From Oscillospiraceae bacterium (lineage in GTDB: Bacteria; Bacillota; Clostridia; Oscillospirales; Oscillospiraceae), in the NCBI GenBank assembly GCA_017516065.1, contig JAFWDQ010000020.1, positions 1 to 64,000 on the forward strand: a stretch of DNA of 64,000 bases, given 5' to 3'. Of the stretch, positions 36,714-45,732 are shown piece after piece. Each line of letters begins with the position of its first letter. The first letter of the stretch is position 1. A program made the translations under genes and the position numbers. The notes under the pieces are model-generated. The model made no database searches. It worked only from the letters and a program-made list of their open reading frames with translations, and was not told where the DNA came from.

Positions 36714-36742
36714 TTGACAGACCTGCCCGGTAGAGATACAAT
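36714..36742 (+). promoter_or_regulatory. Promoter of rny
   Basis: TTGACA (36714-36719), 17 bp, TACAAT (36737-36742), with a leader of about 150 bp. Confidence 0.8.
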
Positions 36743-36903
36743 AAATTGTTATTATACATAATGGGTCGCTGTATGTACCGGCAAGAGCGCGCCGGAAAAC
36801 AGCCGCCTGTTGTGTCACGCCCGGGAACATGGGCCCTCCCTGTTTTCGCCGCTTTTTTCCCTCCGCGGCGTCCCCCGGGCAGTATCAATCAGGAGGTGCA
36901 GAT

Positions 36904-38451
36904 ATGCTGGGGTATATTCTGACCGGCGTCATCGCCTTTGTGGTGGCGTTCGTCATTGCTTTTTTCGCCGGCATCCAGTATCGTAAAAAAGTTGCAGAAA
37001 AAGAGATCACCAGCGCTGAGGACGAGGCCAAGCGGATCATCAACGAGGCTCTGCGGGACGCCGAGGCCAAAAAGCGCGAAGCTCTGGTGGAAGCCAAGGA
37101 GGAGATCATCAAGGCCAAGGCCGAGCATGAACGGGAGGTCAAGGAACAGCGGGCCGACCTGCAGAAGCAGGAACGCCGTCTGGAGCAGAAGGAAGAAAAT
37201 CTGGACAAAAAGATGGACACCATCGAGCGCAAGGAGGAGAGCCTGAACGCGCGTCTGGCCAACGTGGAGGCCGCAAAGACGGAGGTGGCCGCTCTGAAAA
37301 AGGAGCAGGTGGAGGTCCTGGAGAAGATCTCCGGCTACACCACCGAGGAGGCCAAGGAGTACCTCATCGCCCAGCTGGAGAGCGAGGTCACCCACGAGGA
37401 GGCCATCAAGGTCAAGGAGATTCAGGCCCGGTTCAAGGAGGAGGCCGATACCTACGCCAGAGAGGTCGTCGCCACCGCCATCCAGCGGTGCGCCGCGGAC
37501 CACGTGGCGGAGGTCACCGTCTCCGTCGTTCCCCTGCCCAACGATGAGATGAAGGGCCGCGTCATCGGCCGCGAGGGCCGCAATATCCGCACGCTGGAAA
37601 CGCTCACCGGCGTGGATCTGATCATCGATGACACGCCGGAGGCCATCACCGTCTCCAGCTTCGACCCCGTCCGCCGGGAGATCGCCCGGCTGTCCCTGGA
37701 AAAGCTCATCGCCGACGGCCGCATCCATCCCTCCCGCATTGAGGAGATGGTGGAAAAGGCCCGCCGTGAGGTGGACGCCGTCATCAAGGCGGAGGGTGAG
37801 CGCGCCGTGTTCGAGACCGGTATCCACGATATCAATCCCGAGCTGGTGAAGATCCTGGGCCGCCAGAAGTACCGTACCAGTTACGGCCAGAACGTGCTGA
37901 ACCACTCCATCGAGGTGGCTCACATCGCCGGTCTGCTGGCCGCTGAGATCGACGCCGACGTCGATCAGGCCAAGCGGGCGGGCCTGCTCCATGACCTGGG
38001 CAAGGCCATCGACCATGAGGTGGAGGGCTCCCACGTCACCATCGGCGTGGATCTGGCCCGGAAATACAAGGAGGACGAGGCGATCGTCCACGCCATCCAC
38101 GCCCATCACGGCGACGTGGAGCCGCAGACCGTCGTGGCCTGTCTGGTCCAGGCGGCCGACGCGATCTCCGCCGCCCGCCCCGGCGCCCGGCGCGAGAATC
38201 TGGAGAACTACATCAAGCGGCTGGAGAAGCTGGAAGAGCTCACCAGCAGCTTCCCCTGTGTGGAGTCCTCCTTTGCCATCCAGGCCGGACGGGAGGTCCG
38301 CATCCTGGTCAAGCCCGAAAAGCTCTCCGAGGATGAGATGACGCTGTTTGCCCGCAACGTGGCCAAGAAGATCGAGGACGAGATGGAGTATCCCGGCCAG
38401 ATCAAGGTCCACGTGATCCGGGAGACCAAGGCCGTGGAGTACGCAAAATAA
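36904..38451 (+). CDS. rny: Ribonuclease Y
   Basis: 515 residues. Membrane-anchored endoribonuclease that starts mRNA decay in Firmicutes. N-terminal helix (residues about 1-24), a long charged coiled coil to about 190, KH domain ([15 protein letters not shown] near 217) and HD domain ([11 protein letters not shown] near 362). The ATG at 36904 lies behind AGGAGG. Own promoter and terminator. Confidence 0.96.
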   Translation: MLGYILTGVIAFVVAFVIAFFAGIQYRKKVAEKEITSAEDEAKRIINEALRDAEAKKREALVEAKEEIIKAKAEHEREVKEQRADLQKQERRLEQKEENLDKKMDTIERKEESLNARLANVEAAKTEVAALKKEQVEVLEKISGYTTEEAKEYLIAQLESEVTHEEAIKVKEIQARFKEEADTYAREVVATAIQRCAADHVAEVTVSVVPLPNDEMKGRVIGREGRNIRTLETLTGVDLIIDDTPEAITVSSFDPVRREIARLSLEKLIADGRIHPSRIEEMVEKARREVDAVIKAEGERAVFETGIHDINPELVKILGRQKYRTSYGQNVLNHSIEVAHIAGLLAAEIDADVDQAKRAGLLHDLGKAIDHEVEGSHVTIGVDLARKYKEDEAIVHAIHAHHGDVEPQTVVACLVQAADAISAARPGARRENLENYIKRLEKLEELTSSFPCVESSFAIQAGREVRILVKPEKLSEDEMTLFARNVAKKIEDEMEYPGQIKVHVIRETKAVEYAK

Positions 38452-38466
38452 GAATTTCGCAGCAAT

Positions 38467-38510
38467 ACGGGCATGCCGGGGAGCAGATCCGTCTCCGGTA
38501 TGCCCGTTTC
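38467..38510 (+). terminator. Terminator after rny
   Basis: ACGGGCATGCCGG/CCGGTATGCCCGT stem then TTCTGT, between rny and queT. It does not match a preQ1 riboswitch core. Confidence 0.6.
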
Positions 38511-38535
38511 TGTCATACAGAACGGGAGAAAACCT

Positions 38536-39042
38536 ATGAAAGCACAACAGCTGACCCTGTGCGGCATGGTCGCCGCGGCCTACGTGATACTGACGCTGAT
38601 CACGTCCGCCTTCGGCCTGGCCTACGGCCCGATCCAGTTCCGCATCTCTGAGGCCCTGTGCATGCTGCCCTTCTACTTCCCCATGACCACCTGGGGCCTG
38701 TTTATCGGCTGTCTGGTATCCAACCTGCTCAGCCCCTACGGCGCCATCGACATGATCGTGGGCAGCATCGCCACCCTGCTGGCCTGCCTCTGGACCACCC
38801 GCCTGCGGCGGAAGGTCGTGGCGCCCCTGCCCATGGCCATCGTCAACGGCGTCCTGGTCGGCGCCATGATCGCCCTGTCCGAGTCCTCGGATCCGGCGGT
38901 CTTCCTGCCGGCCTTCCTGTGGAACGCCTGCACCGTGGCCGCCGGGGAGCTGGTGGTGGGCTATGTGCTGGGCCTGCCTCTGCTGCACTTCCTGCCCCGC
39001 AGCGCCTTCTTCCGTCCCCGGATCATGCAGAACCGACCGTAA
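38536..39042 (+). CDS. queT: QueT-family transporter (queuosine precursor)
   Basis: 168 residues with about five membrane segments; the small S-component type (GLAYGPIQFRISEALCMLPF, then FIGCLVSNLLSPYGAIDMIVG in two parts) of energy-coupling-factor transporters for queuosine precursors. The ATG at 38536 follows a GGGAGA site. No preQ1 riboswitch is visible. The QueG-like gene at 57219 is the only other queuosine-linked gene in the window. Confidence 0.88.
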   Translation: MKAQQLTLCGMVAAAYVILTLITSAFGLAYGPIQFRISEALCMLPFYFPMTTWGLFIGCLVSNLLSPYGAIDMIVGSIATLLACLWTTRLRRKVVAPLPMAIVNGVLVGAMIALSESSDPAVFLPAFLWNACTVAAGELVVGYVLGLPLLHFLPRSAFFRPRIMQNRP

Positions 39043-39088
39043 CCGTCCCGACCGTCCCGTTTTCGGTCATAAGAGAGGAGCGACGCAT

Positions 39089-39949
39089 ATGCGCGTAAAG
39101 AAAGCCGTCATCCCCGCGGCGGGCCTGGGTACCCGTATGCTGCCCGCCACCAAGACCGTCCCCAAGGAGATGCTGCCTCTGGTGGACAAGCCGGTGATCC
39201 AGTACATCATTGAGGAGGCCGTGGAGGCCGGTATCGAGGACATCCTCATCGTCACCAACCGGGCCAAGTCCGCCATGGACGACTACTTTGACTACCATCC
39301 GGAGCTGGAGCGGAAGCTGGCCGCCTCCGGCCGGGACGCGGATCTGGAGGCTGTCCGCCGGGCGGCGGATCTGGCCAATATCTTCTACGTCCGGCAGAAG
39401 GAGACCCTGGGTCTGGGCCACGCCATCTGGCGGGCCAGACGCTTCGTGGGCGACGAGCCCTTCGCCGTGCTGCTGGGGGACGACATCATGAAGGCCGACC
39501 GGCCGGTGATCGGCCAGCTCATCGCCGCGGCGGAGAAATACGACGCCCCCTGCGTAGGGACCCAGCCGGTGGCGCCGGAGGCCATCTCCCGGTACTCCTC
39601 CCTGAAGCTGGAGCCCCTGGAGGACCGCATCTTCCGGGTCACGGACATGAACGAGAAGCCCACCCCGGAGACAAAGCTGTCCGACTACGCCATCCTGGGC
39701 CGGTACGTGCTCACGCCGGATATCTTCCCGGTGCTGGAGCAGACGAAGCCCGGCTACGGCGGCGAGATCCAGCTCACCGACGCCATGCGGGAGCTGTGTC
39801 ACACCCGGTTCTTCACCGCCGCCCACTTTGAGGGCCGCCGCTACGACACCGGAAACCTGTGCGGCTTTCTGGAGGCCACCATCGACTTTGCTCTGGAGCA
39901 CCCCGCCAGCGGAGACTGGCTCCGGGAGTTTTTGAAAACGAAGCTGTAA
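39089..39949 (+). CDS. galU: UTP-glucose-1-phosphate uridylyltransferase
   Basis: 286 residues. Makes UDP-glucose for polysaccharide and glycolipid synthesis. Nucleotide-binding AAGLGTRMLPATKTVPKEML (in parts), VDKPVIQYIIEEA, and KPGYGGEIQLTDAM are the GalU signatures. The ATG at 39089 follows GAGAGGAG. It follows queT by 46 bp and ends at a strong terminator. Confidence 0.95.
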   Translation: MRVKKAVIPAAGLGTRMLPATKTVPKEMLPLVDKPVIQYIIEEAVEAGIEDILIVTNRAKSAMDDYFDYHPELERKLAASGRDADLEAVRRAADLANIFYVRQKETLGLGHAIWRARRFVGDEPFAVLLGDDIMKADRPVIGQLIAAAEKYDAPCVGTQPVAPEAISRYSSLKLEPLEDRIFRVTDMNEKPTPETKLSDYAILGRYVLTPDIFPVLEQTKPGYGGEIQLTDAMRELCHTRFFTAAHFEGRRYDTGNLCGFLEATIDFALEHPASGDWLREFLKTKL

Positions 39950-39960
39950 GACGATAAAAA

Positions 39961-39996
39961 AGCCGCGCTGCGGAGACCCGCAGCGCGGCTTTTTTG
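39961..39996 (+). terminator. Terminator of galU
   Basis: AGCCGCGCTGCGG/CCGCAGCGCGGCT plus TTTTTT; also T-rich on the minus strand, so it may serve the converging SLH/C39 gene too. Confidence 0.9.
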
Positions 39997-40015
39997 TTTT
40001 TTGACGGCGCAGCCG

Positions 40016-41647
40016 TTACGAGGCGGCGCTCTGATCCGTTTCCGCCGGCAGGGCCCAGGCCCCCTCAAAGCCCCGGATGACGAGAGCCTGTTTGCGCACG
40101 TCGTAGATGGACTTGAGCGTGCTCTCGGAGACCCAGTAGAAGTAGGGCTTATACTTGTTGCCTATATTGTACGGGTCCGCCACATAGTAGCCGTAGTCGG
40201 CGTTGTAGCCGCACAGCAGCACGATATGGTTGTTGCTCAGCAGCCGCTGGGTCTGTCCCTCGATATTGTAGTAGCGGTAAAAGGGCTTCTGCCAGTACAG
40301 CGTGACGTAGACCGCCACGGGATTGCCGGCCAGCAGCTCGGAGCGGATCTCGAACAGGGAACTGCCGGAGATGTCCGTCACGTTGCCGTAGGCGGAAGCG
40401 AACTCGGCCAGGATCGGCGGATAGATGGTGGTGCGGGTCCGCTTGGTGAGGTCCGGCACATAGGGGGAGCCCACGAATCCCTTGGCGGGATTGGAGGTGG
40501 TCCTGGGCATGGCGTCCAGGAACTGCCGCAGGGTCACGTTTGCAGCGAAGCCCTTGCTCTTCAGGCCCATATATACGCTGACCGCCTCACAGCCCACCGG
40601 GGCGTAGACGGGATAGATCTGGCTGACGTAGGGGACGTCGACGGCGTTTGCCGCCGGCAGGGTGACCACGGCAGGGATGATCTCATAGTTGGTGAGCCGC
40701 AGCAGCACCGCGGCCGCCTCGGCCCGGGTCAGATAGCCGGCGGGATGGTACCCGCCGTCGCTGCTGCCCAGCACGATGCCGTGGAGGGCCAGGACGTTGA
40801 TGTCCTCCCGGGCGGCGGAGCCGGAGATATCCGGGAAAAAGTCCGCGCCGCCGTAGCTCTCACCGGGATAGAAAGCGCCCCGGATGAAGCCGGCGAAGTC
40901 GGCTCTCGTAATGGCCGCGGTGGGATAGAACATATCCGCCGCCGGCAGTGCGCCTGCGGCATAGAGCACGGCCACGTCGTTGTAGGACCAGCGCCACTCG
41001 CCTTCGTCCGCGTAGGGGACCGACGCCGCGGGCTCCGGCGGGTCCGGCATCATCCGCGCGATCAGGGCGGCAGCCTCCTGCCGGGAGACGGCGTGGTCGG
41101 GCCGGAACCGCCCGTCCTCATAGCCCCGGATCACCCCGTGGGCCATCAGGGTGCTGACGATATCGGCGCTCCAGTGGTACTGCACGTCGATGGGCGTCGG
41201 CACCGGCTGCGCCGGGGCCTCCGGCTCCTCTGAGGGGTCGGCTTCCGCGTCCGTATCCTCCGGGGCCGGGCCTTCGGTGTCCGGGCCTTCGGCATCTTCC
41301 GCTTCGGGCTCCGCGTCCTGCGCTTCGCCGCTGTCATCCTCCGGGGCTCCGGCGTCCGTGTCCGCGTCGTCCATGTCCCCGGTTTCCGGAGTTTCGGCGT
41401 CCGTGGTTTCCGCGTCCGCGTCCTCTGCGTCTGAACGTTCGGTATCTGTCTCCCCGCCGTCCGCGATCCCGGCGTCGGCATCCTCCTCGTCCCCGGCCGC
41501 CGTGTCTGCGGGCTCCGCGTCCTCGTTCTGCGCGGCCGCCGGCGGCGACTGCATATCCTCATCTCCTGCCGCCAGCGCCTGAGTCAGATGCAGCGGCATC
41601 GTCAGGACCAGCAGGACGGCCAGCAGGCGTAAACCCTTGTGTCTCAT
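40016..41647 (-). CDS. Secreted SLH-domain protein with C39-like peptidase domain
   Basis: 543 residues from the ATG at 41647 (AGGAGGAG). Signal peptide ends near QALAAG. Residues about 30-150 are a very acidic stretch (Asp/Glu/Ala/Pro, for example TGDMDDADTDAGAPEDD). SLH modules follow at about 155-330 (VIRGYEDGRFRPDHAVSRQE, HGIVLGSSDGGYHPAGYLTR). The C-terminal domain has a Cys in APVGCEAVSVYMGL, a His in NNHIVLLCGYN and an Asp in YVADPYN, the triad pattern of C39-like papain-fold peptidases. It should act at the cell surface. Confidence 0.85.
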   Translation of the reverse strand: MRHKGLRLLAVLLVLTMPLHLTQALAAGDEDMQSPPAAAQNEDAEPADTAAGDEEDADAGIADGGETDTERSDAEDADAETTDAETPETGDMDDADTDAGAPEDDSGEAQDAEPEAEDAEGPDTEGPAPEDTDAEADPSEEPEAPAQPVPTPIDVQYHWSADIVSTLMAHGVIRGYEDGRFRPDHAVSRQEAAALIARMMPDPPEPAASVPYADEGEWRWSYNDVAVLYAAGALPAADMFYPTAAITRADFAGFIRGAFYPGESYGGADFFPDISGSAAREDINVLALHGIVLGSSDGGYHPAGYLTRAEAAAVLLRLTNYEIIPAVVTLPAANAVDVPYVSQIYPVYAPVGCEAVSVYMGLKSKGFAANVTLRQFLDAMPRTTSNPAKGFVGSPYVPDLTKRTRTTIYPPILAEFASAYGNVTDISGSSLFEIRSELLAGNPVAVYVTLYWQKPFYRYYNIEGQTQRLLSNNHIVLLCGYNADYGYYVADPYNIGNKYKPYFYWVSESTLKSIYDVRKQALVIRGFEGAWALPAETDQSAAS

Positions 41648-41687
41648 GCGAAATCTCCTCCTGCCCGCGGGACTCGCGGACCTTTTT

Positions 41688-41716
41688 ATTGTACTCTTCC
41701 ACGGCCCGGGAAGCAA
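41688..41716 (-). promoter_or_regulatory. Promoter of the SLH/C39 gene
   Basis: Minus strand TTGCTT (41711-41716), 17 bp, TACAAT (41688-41693). Confidence 0.65.
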
Positions 41717-41760
41717 GGAATTTCGACCGGAAACTTCAGAATTTATTCAAAAAATGATGC

Positions 41761-41789
41761 GTGACAGGCCGACGTTTTCGGAGTATAAT
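41761..41789 (+). promoter_or_regulatory. Promoter of the Fe-S protein-lgt-thpR operon
   Basis: GTGACA (41761-41766), 17 bp, TATAAT (41784-41789), 35 bp before the start at 41825. Confidence 0.7.
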
Positions 41790-41824
41790 AAAAAACCAAG
41801 ACGGATCCGAGGAGGACCGAAGTT

Positions 41825-42673
41825 ATGCAAGCCTTTTTTGCTCATTATCAGGTGCCCGCCTACGCCTACCGGGCAGCGCCGGAGATGGTGTCGCCGGAGG
41901 AGCTGCGGCTCATCGAGGCGTTCCTGGCCGGACAGGTCTTCACCGTCTCCGAGGCCGCCGCCGCGCTGGCCGTGACGGAGGAGGAGGCTCTGGCCCTGCT
42001 TTGCACCGCCTACCGGCGTACGGTGGTGGACCGGGCCGGGGACGGCTGGGTCATTACGGATTTCTACACCCGCTTCTTCGCCTTCTGCCGGGAGTATCCC
42101 GACACCTGGCGGGGGATGGACCGGTCTGTCCGGGCCACCCTCAGCGAGTGGGCGTTGGAGGAATATATCGTCAAGCGGCGGCTCCACACCGCTGAGCCCA
42201 ACCGCCGGGACGCGGTGCTGTCTCTGGAGGAGGCCCTGGCCCTGCTCCGGGAGCAGGAAAGCGTCGGCGTCGCCGGCTGTCTCTGCCGCCCGGTGTTCGA
42301 TACCTGCAGTCACAGCCGGGAGAGCTGTTTTTCCTTCGGCGACGGCCCCAACACCGATCTGGACCGGGGCGTCGCCCGGCGGCTGACGCCGGAGGAGGCG
42401 GAAACGCTGGTCCGGGACCTGTACGCCGAGGGCCTGATCCTGACCCGGCGGGGGGATGAGGGCCTGTGCGCCTGCTGCGGAGACTGCTGTCTCGACTACC
42501 GGGCCGCGGACCGGATGGGGATGCTGGGCGAGTGGCCGGAGGCCCCCCGGGTCGCCGTGTCCGGACCCGGCGGCGGCTGTCCCCTGGATGCGGCGGACCC
42601 GGACACCGGCGCAGTGGACCCGGACCGGTGCGTGGGCTGCGGCCTGTGCGGCCGGCCCCTGAAGGATCGCTGA
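41825..42673 (+). CDS. Cysteine-rich iron-sulfur protein of unknown function
   Basis: 282 residues. The N-terminal part (SEAAAALAVTEEEALALL) looks like a winged-helix or helical domain. The middle has Cys residues in VGVAGCLCRPVFDTCSHSRE and SCFSFGDG, then CACCGDCC. The end carries a 4Fe-4S ferredoxin pattern, DRCVGCGLCG, with only part of a second cluster. No membrane segment. First gene of an operon with lgt and thpR, 12 bp from lgt. Possible roles: iron-sulfur regulator or electron carrier; I cannot tell. Confidence 0.6.
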   Translation: MQAFFAHYQVPAYAYRAAPEMVSPEELRLIEAFLAGQVFTVSEAAAALAVTEEEALALLCTAYRRTVVDRAGDGWVITDFYTRFFAFCREYPDTWRGMDRSVRATLSEWALEEYIVKRRLHTAEPNRRDAVLSLEEALALLREQESVGVAGCLCRPVFDTCSHSRESCFSFGDGPNTDLDRGVARRLTPEEAETLVRDLYAEGLILTRRGDEGLCACCGDCCLDYRAADRMGMLGEWPEAPRVAVSGPGGGCPLDAADPDTGAVDPDRCVGCGLCGRPLKDR

Positions 42674-42685
42674 CGGAGGAAGATC

Positions 42686-43471
42686 ATGCACAACGAATTG
42701 TTTTCCATCGGCGGCGTCACCGTCTACGCCTACGGCCTGATGATCGCCCTGGGCATCATCGTAGGCGTTATCGTGGCGGAAAGACGGGCCAGACCCCGGG
42801 GGCTGTCCTCGGACAAGGTGTACTCCATCGTGATCATCCTGGTGATCTTCGGTGTCATCGGCTCGAAGCTGCTGTACTGCCTGTTCCACCTTCCGGAGGT
42901 CCGGGCGTATCCCCGTCTGCTCGTCAGCACGGACGGCTTTGTGATCTACGGCGGCATCATCCTGGCCCTGCTGGCTCTGTTCGTCTACTGTCGGGCCTCC
43001 CGGGTGAATTTCGGAGATTATTTCGACCTGCTCACGCCCTCTCTGGCCCTGGGCCAGATCTTCGGCCGGGTGGGCTGTCTGATGGCGGGCTGCTGCTACG
43101 GCCATGAGACGGCCTCGGCCTTCCATCTGATCTTCCCGGAGGACAGTCTGGCACCGTCGGGCGTTCCCCTGTGGCCCACGCAGCCGGTGTCCGCCGTGGG
43201 GAATGTGGTCATCGCCGTCATTCTGTTCCGCTTTGCCCGGAAGCCCCGGCCCCGGGGCGCCGTGGGCCTGCTGTACTTCCTGCTCTACGGCGTCGGGCGC
43301 TTCGTCATCGAGTTTTTCCGGGCGGACACCCAGAACTCCGTGGGGGACCTGCGCATGGCCCAGGTGATCTCCGCCTGCCTGGCGGTGATCTCGGCGCTGC
43401 TGCTGTGGCTGGTGTATCACAGGGCCGGGAAGGGATCCCGGCCCGGGACGGAAACGGGGGGTGCCGCATGA
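42686..43471 (+). CDS. lgt: Prolipoprotein diacylglyceryl transferase
   Basis: 261 residues with seven membrane segments expected. Attaches diacylglycerol to the lipobox Cys of lipoproteins, such as the SBP and small lipoprotein in this window. Signature GQIFGRVGCLMAGCCYG and IEFFRADTQN are visible. Its stop overlaps the thpR start (ATGA). Confidence 0.94.
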   Translation: MHNELFSIGGVTVYAYGLMIALGIIVGVIVAERRARPRGLSSDKVYSIVIILVIFGVIGSKLLYCLFHLPEVRAYPRLLVSTDGFVIYGGIILALLALFVYCRASRVNFGDYFDLLTPSLALGQIFGRVGCLMAGCCYGHETASAFHLIFPEDSLAPSGVPLWPTQPVSAVGNVVIAVILFRFARKPRPRGAVGLLYFLLYGVGRFVIEFFRADTQNSVGDLRMAQVISACLAVISALLLWLVYHRAGKGSRPGTETGGAA

Positions 43472-43995
43472 GACTGTTCGTGGCGCTGCTGTTCCCGGAG
43501 ACGGTGAAGGACGCCCTGCGGGACGCGGCACTGGAATTAAAGGACCACGCCTCTTACGGCGTGTTCTCCCGCCGGGAGAATTTTCACCTGACCCTGTCCT
43601 TCCTCGGCGAGGTCCGGGACCCCCGGCCCGTAAAGCGGGCCATGGCGGCGGCGGCGGCGGGGGCCGTGCCCTTCGACCTGGAGCTGGACCGGCCGGGCCG
43701 GTTCCGCCGGCAGGGCGGCGATATCTGGTGGGTGGGGCTCAAAACCGCGCCGGAGCTGACGGAACTGCACCGTCGGCTCAGCGACGCCCTGCAGACCGAG
43801 GGCTTTCCCGGCGAGGACCGGGCCTTCCGGCCCCATGTGACCCTGGGGCGTCAGGTGACGCTGACGGACCCGGCGTTCCGGCTGCAGGTGCCCGGGCTCA
43901 CGATCCCGGCCCGGGAGATCTGCCTCATGCGCTCCCAGCGGCTTCAGGGCGTGCTGACCTACACCTGCCTCCACCGGGAACCGTTACAGGGATAA
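43468..43995 (+). CDS. thpR: RNA 2',3'-cyclic phosphodiesterase
   Basis: 175 residues. The two catalytic HxTx motifs of the 2H phosphoesterase family are present: HLTLSFLGEV near residue 38 and HVTLGRQ near 126. Hydrolyses 2',3'-cyclic phosphate ends of RNA. Translationally coupled to lgt. Closed by the terminator at 44001-44025. Confidence 0.9.
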   Translation: MRLFVALLFPETVKDALRDAALELKDHASYGVFSRRENFHLTLSFLGEVRDPRPVKRAMAAAAAGAVPFDLELDRPGRFRRQGGDIWWVGLKTAPELTELHRRLSDALQTEGFPGEDRAFRPHVTLGRQVTLTDPAFRLQVPGLTIPAREICLMRSQRLQGVLTYTCLHREPLQG

Positions 43996-44000
43996 AAAAA

Positions 44001-44025
44001 GGACGCACGACAGTGCGTCCTTTTT
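44001..44025 (+). terminator. Terminator of the lgt-thpR operon
   Basis: GGACGCAC-gaca-GTGCGTCC with TTTTT on the plus strand and an A-run before it that serves the minus strand too. Confidence 0.85.
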
Positions 44026-44082
44026 CTTTTTGGGAAGGGGCAGCCGGAGCCGAACAGAACGCCCGCCCCGGCGCCCGTGGAT

Positions 44083-44742
44083 TCAGGAACAGAACCGGTG
44101 CTTCCCGATGACGGTGATCAGGGGCCGGCTCCAGATCCAGCCGCTGGTAGCGGTGGCGGGATTAAAGTAGTAGATGGCGCCGCCGGAGGGATCGGAGCCG
44201 TTGAGGGCGTCCCGGGCGGCGCGCCAGGCGGAGTCCGCCACCGGCTGCCAGGCCTGGCCGTCGGACAGGCAGGTGAAGGCCCCGGGCTGGTAGATCACGC
44301 CGTAGACGGTGTTGGGGAAGGAGGGATGCTCCACCCGGTTGAGGATCACCGCTCCCACGGCCACCTGCCCGGCGTAGGGCTCCCCCCGGGCCTCGGCGGA
44401 GATGATCCGGGCCAGCAGGGCCAGCTCGTTGTCGGATGCGGCGGCGGCGTTGGAGGCGGCGCTCCGGATCCCCATGGCCGCCAGAGTCCGGGGCCCGGCC
44501 ACGCCGTCCGCCGTCAGGCCGTTGTTCGTCTGGAACCGCCGGACCGCGGCCTCCGTCCGGCTGCCGTAGACGCCGTCCGCTGGTCCGGGATCGTAGCCCC
44601 AGCCGCGCAGCACCGTCTGGATCTGCCGCACCGTCTCGCCCCGGGACCCCACGCCGTAGGACGCCGCCAGCACCGGCAGCAGCATAAGATGGAGGCAGAG
44701 CGCTGCCGCCGCCAGCAGCAGGAGCAGCCGTTTTCGGTCCAT
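44083..44742 (-). CDS. sleB: Spore cortex-lytic enzyme SleB
   Basis: 219 residues with a signal peptide (ending LPVLAAS). A peptidoglycan-binding repeat domain (SRGETVRQIQTVLRGWGYDPG, RTEAAVRRFQTNNGLTADG) precedes the hydrolase domain (LLARIISAEARGEPYAGQVA, then VILNRVEHPSFPNTVYGV). Degrades spore cortex at germination, so it indicates a spore-former. No ypeB partner follows here. Confidence 0.92.
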   Translation of the reverse strand: MDRKRLLLLLAAAALCLHLMLLPVLAASYGVGSRGETVRQIQTVLRGWGYDPGPADGVYGSRTEAAVRRFQTNNGLTADGVAGPRTLAAMGIRSAASNAAAASDNELALLARIISAEARGEPYAGQVAVGAVILNRVEHPSFPNTVYGVIYQPGAFTCLSDGQAWQPVADSAWRAARDALNGSDPSGGAIYYFNPATATSGWIWSRPLITVIGKHRFCS

Positions 44743-44898
44743 TGTGAGTCCTCCCGTGTCGTTTTCCGGCAGTATGCCCCGGGGAAAGCCGGATCATACG
44801 GGCCCGGCGGCGGTATTTTCTGCCAAAACATGAAAATCGTCTTGTATTTTTTGCCGGAATGTGATAACATACCCGTGAAAGAAAGGAGCTGCTGCCCA

Positions 44899-45186
44899 AT
44901 GACGAAACGTGCTACCGACATCGTTGCCTATCTTACCCTGATCGGGCTGATCATCGCCTTTGTGATCGGCGACCACGTCAATTCCAAATTCCATCTCAAC
45001 CAGGCCCTGGTCCTGTTTTTGGCCTTTGTGGTGACCGGTATCATCAGCGCGCTGCCGCTCCTTCACTGGATCGGCCGCATCCTGTCCATCATCGTGTTCG
45101 TGCTGTGGCTCATCGGCCTGATCCGGGCCATCGGCGGGAACGAGGAGCCCATCCCCATCCTGGGCAAGCTCCAGCTGCTGAAGTAA
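44899..45186 (+). CDS. Small membrane protein, TMEM-like
   Basis: 95 residues with three hydrophobic segments (LTLIGLIIAFVIGD, ALVLFLAFVVTGIISALPLL, IVFVLWLIGLIRAI). GAAAGGAG stands 8-9 nt before the ATG. Resembles small DUF4870-type membrane proteins but the match is not certain. Single gene closed by the terminator at 45199-45227. Confidence 0.65.
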   Translation: MTKRATDIVAYLTLIGLIIAFVIGDHVNSKFHLNQALVLFLAFVVTGIISALPLLHWIGRILSIIVFVLWLIGLIRAIGGNEEPIPILGKLQLLK

Positions 45187-45198
45187 AAAAACGCACCT

Positions 45199-45227
45199 CG
45201 CCCCGCCGGACCGGCGGGGCGTTTTTT
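45199..45227 (+). terminator. Terminator after the small membrane protein gene
   Basis: CGCCCCGCCGG/CCGGCGGGGCG then TTTTTT. Confidence 0.9.
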
Positions 45228-45373
45228 CGCCCGTAGACAAAGCCTCGCAGCGTTCCGCGCCCGCAGGCGCGGAATAGGATTGAAATCTGTTTTTTCCGGG
45301 GGCATGTATCACGGAAAAAACACATCTCGGCCTGCAAACGTGCGCTTTGCGTGCGCTGCAGCGGGCCGCAGCT

Positions 45374-45414
45374 TTTTCAAATCAAAGCCCAGCGAAGCGG
45401 GTTTGATTTGAAAA
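45374..45414. repeat. Palindromic repeat H2
   Basis: TTTTCAAATCAAAGCCC-agcgaagc-GGGTTTGATTTGAAAA. It matches H1 at 19811-19843 in the core and in most of the arms; where the arms differ, both sides change. Confidence 0.75.
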
Positions 45415-45423
45415 GGCCCGCCC

Positions 45424-45452
45424 TTGACAAGGGGCGGGGAATGGATTATAAT
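45424..45452 (+). promoter_or_regulatory. Promoter of the thrS T-box leader
   Basis: Perfect consensus elements: TTGACA (45424-45429), 17 bp, TATAAT (45447-45452). Confidence 0.9.
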
Positions 45453-45459
45453 TTGCCAG

Positions 45460-45705
45460 TAAAGCGTTGATGGGGAGCGCCGCCCGGGCGCCCGTCCCGC
45501 CAGAGAGACGCCGCCGCGGCTGGAAGCGGCGTCGGGGACGACAGGGCAGGCGTACCGCCCCGGAGCGCCCCCAATCCGGGCCGTCCGCGCCGCGTTAAGG
45601 CGTCTATGAGCGGCGGACGTTCTGCGTCCGCAAACAGGGTGGGACCGTGGTCTGCCGATCGGCAGCTCACCCCTGTATGATTCTGATACAGGGGCGGGCT
45701 GTATT
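45460..45705 (+). promoter_or_regulatory. T-box riboswitch (tRNA-Thr responsive)
   Basis: A structured leader between promoter and thrS. The T-box core AGGGTGGGACCGTGG lies at 45636-45650, and a terminator stem CCCCTGTAT/ATACAGGGG at 45670-45694 is followed by a T-run at 45704. The upstream part has the long stem I layout with an AGAGAG-type internal motif; ACC at 45554-45556 is a plausible threonine specifier. Uncharged tRNA-Thr would stabilise the antiterminator and allow thrS transcription. Confidence 0.88.
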
Positions 45706-45732
45706 TTTTCGCCCCGGACAAGGAGGAAAACC

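Noticed and set aside
38452..38535. preQ1 riboswitch upstream of queT
   Set aside because: Only a simple terminator stem is visible; the short preQ1 core sequence is absent.
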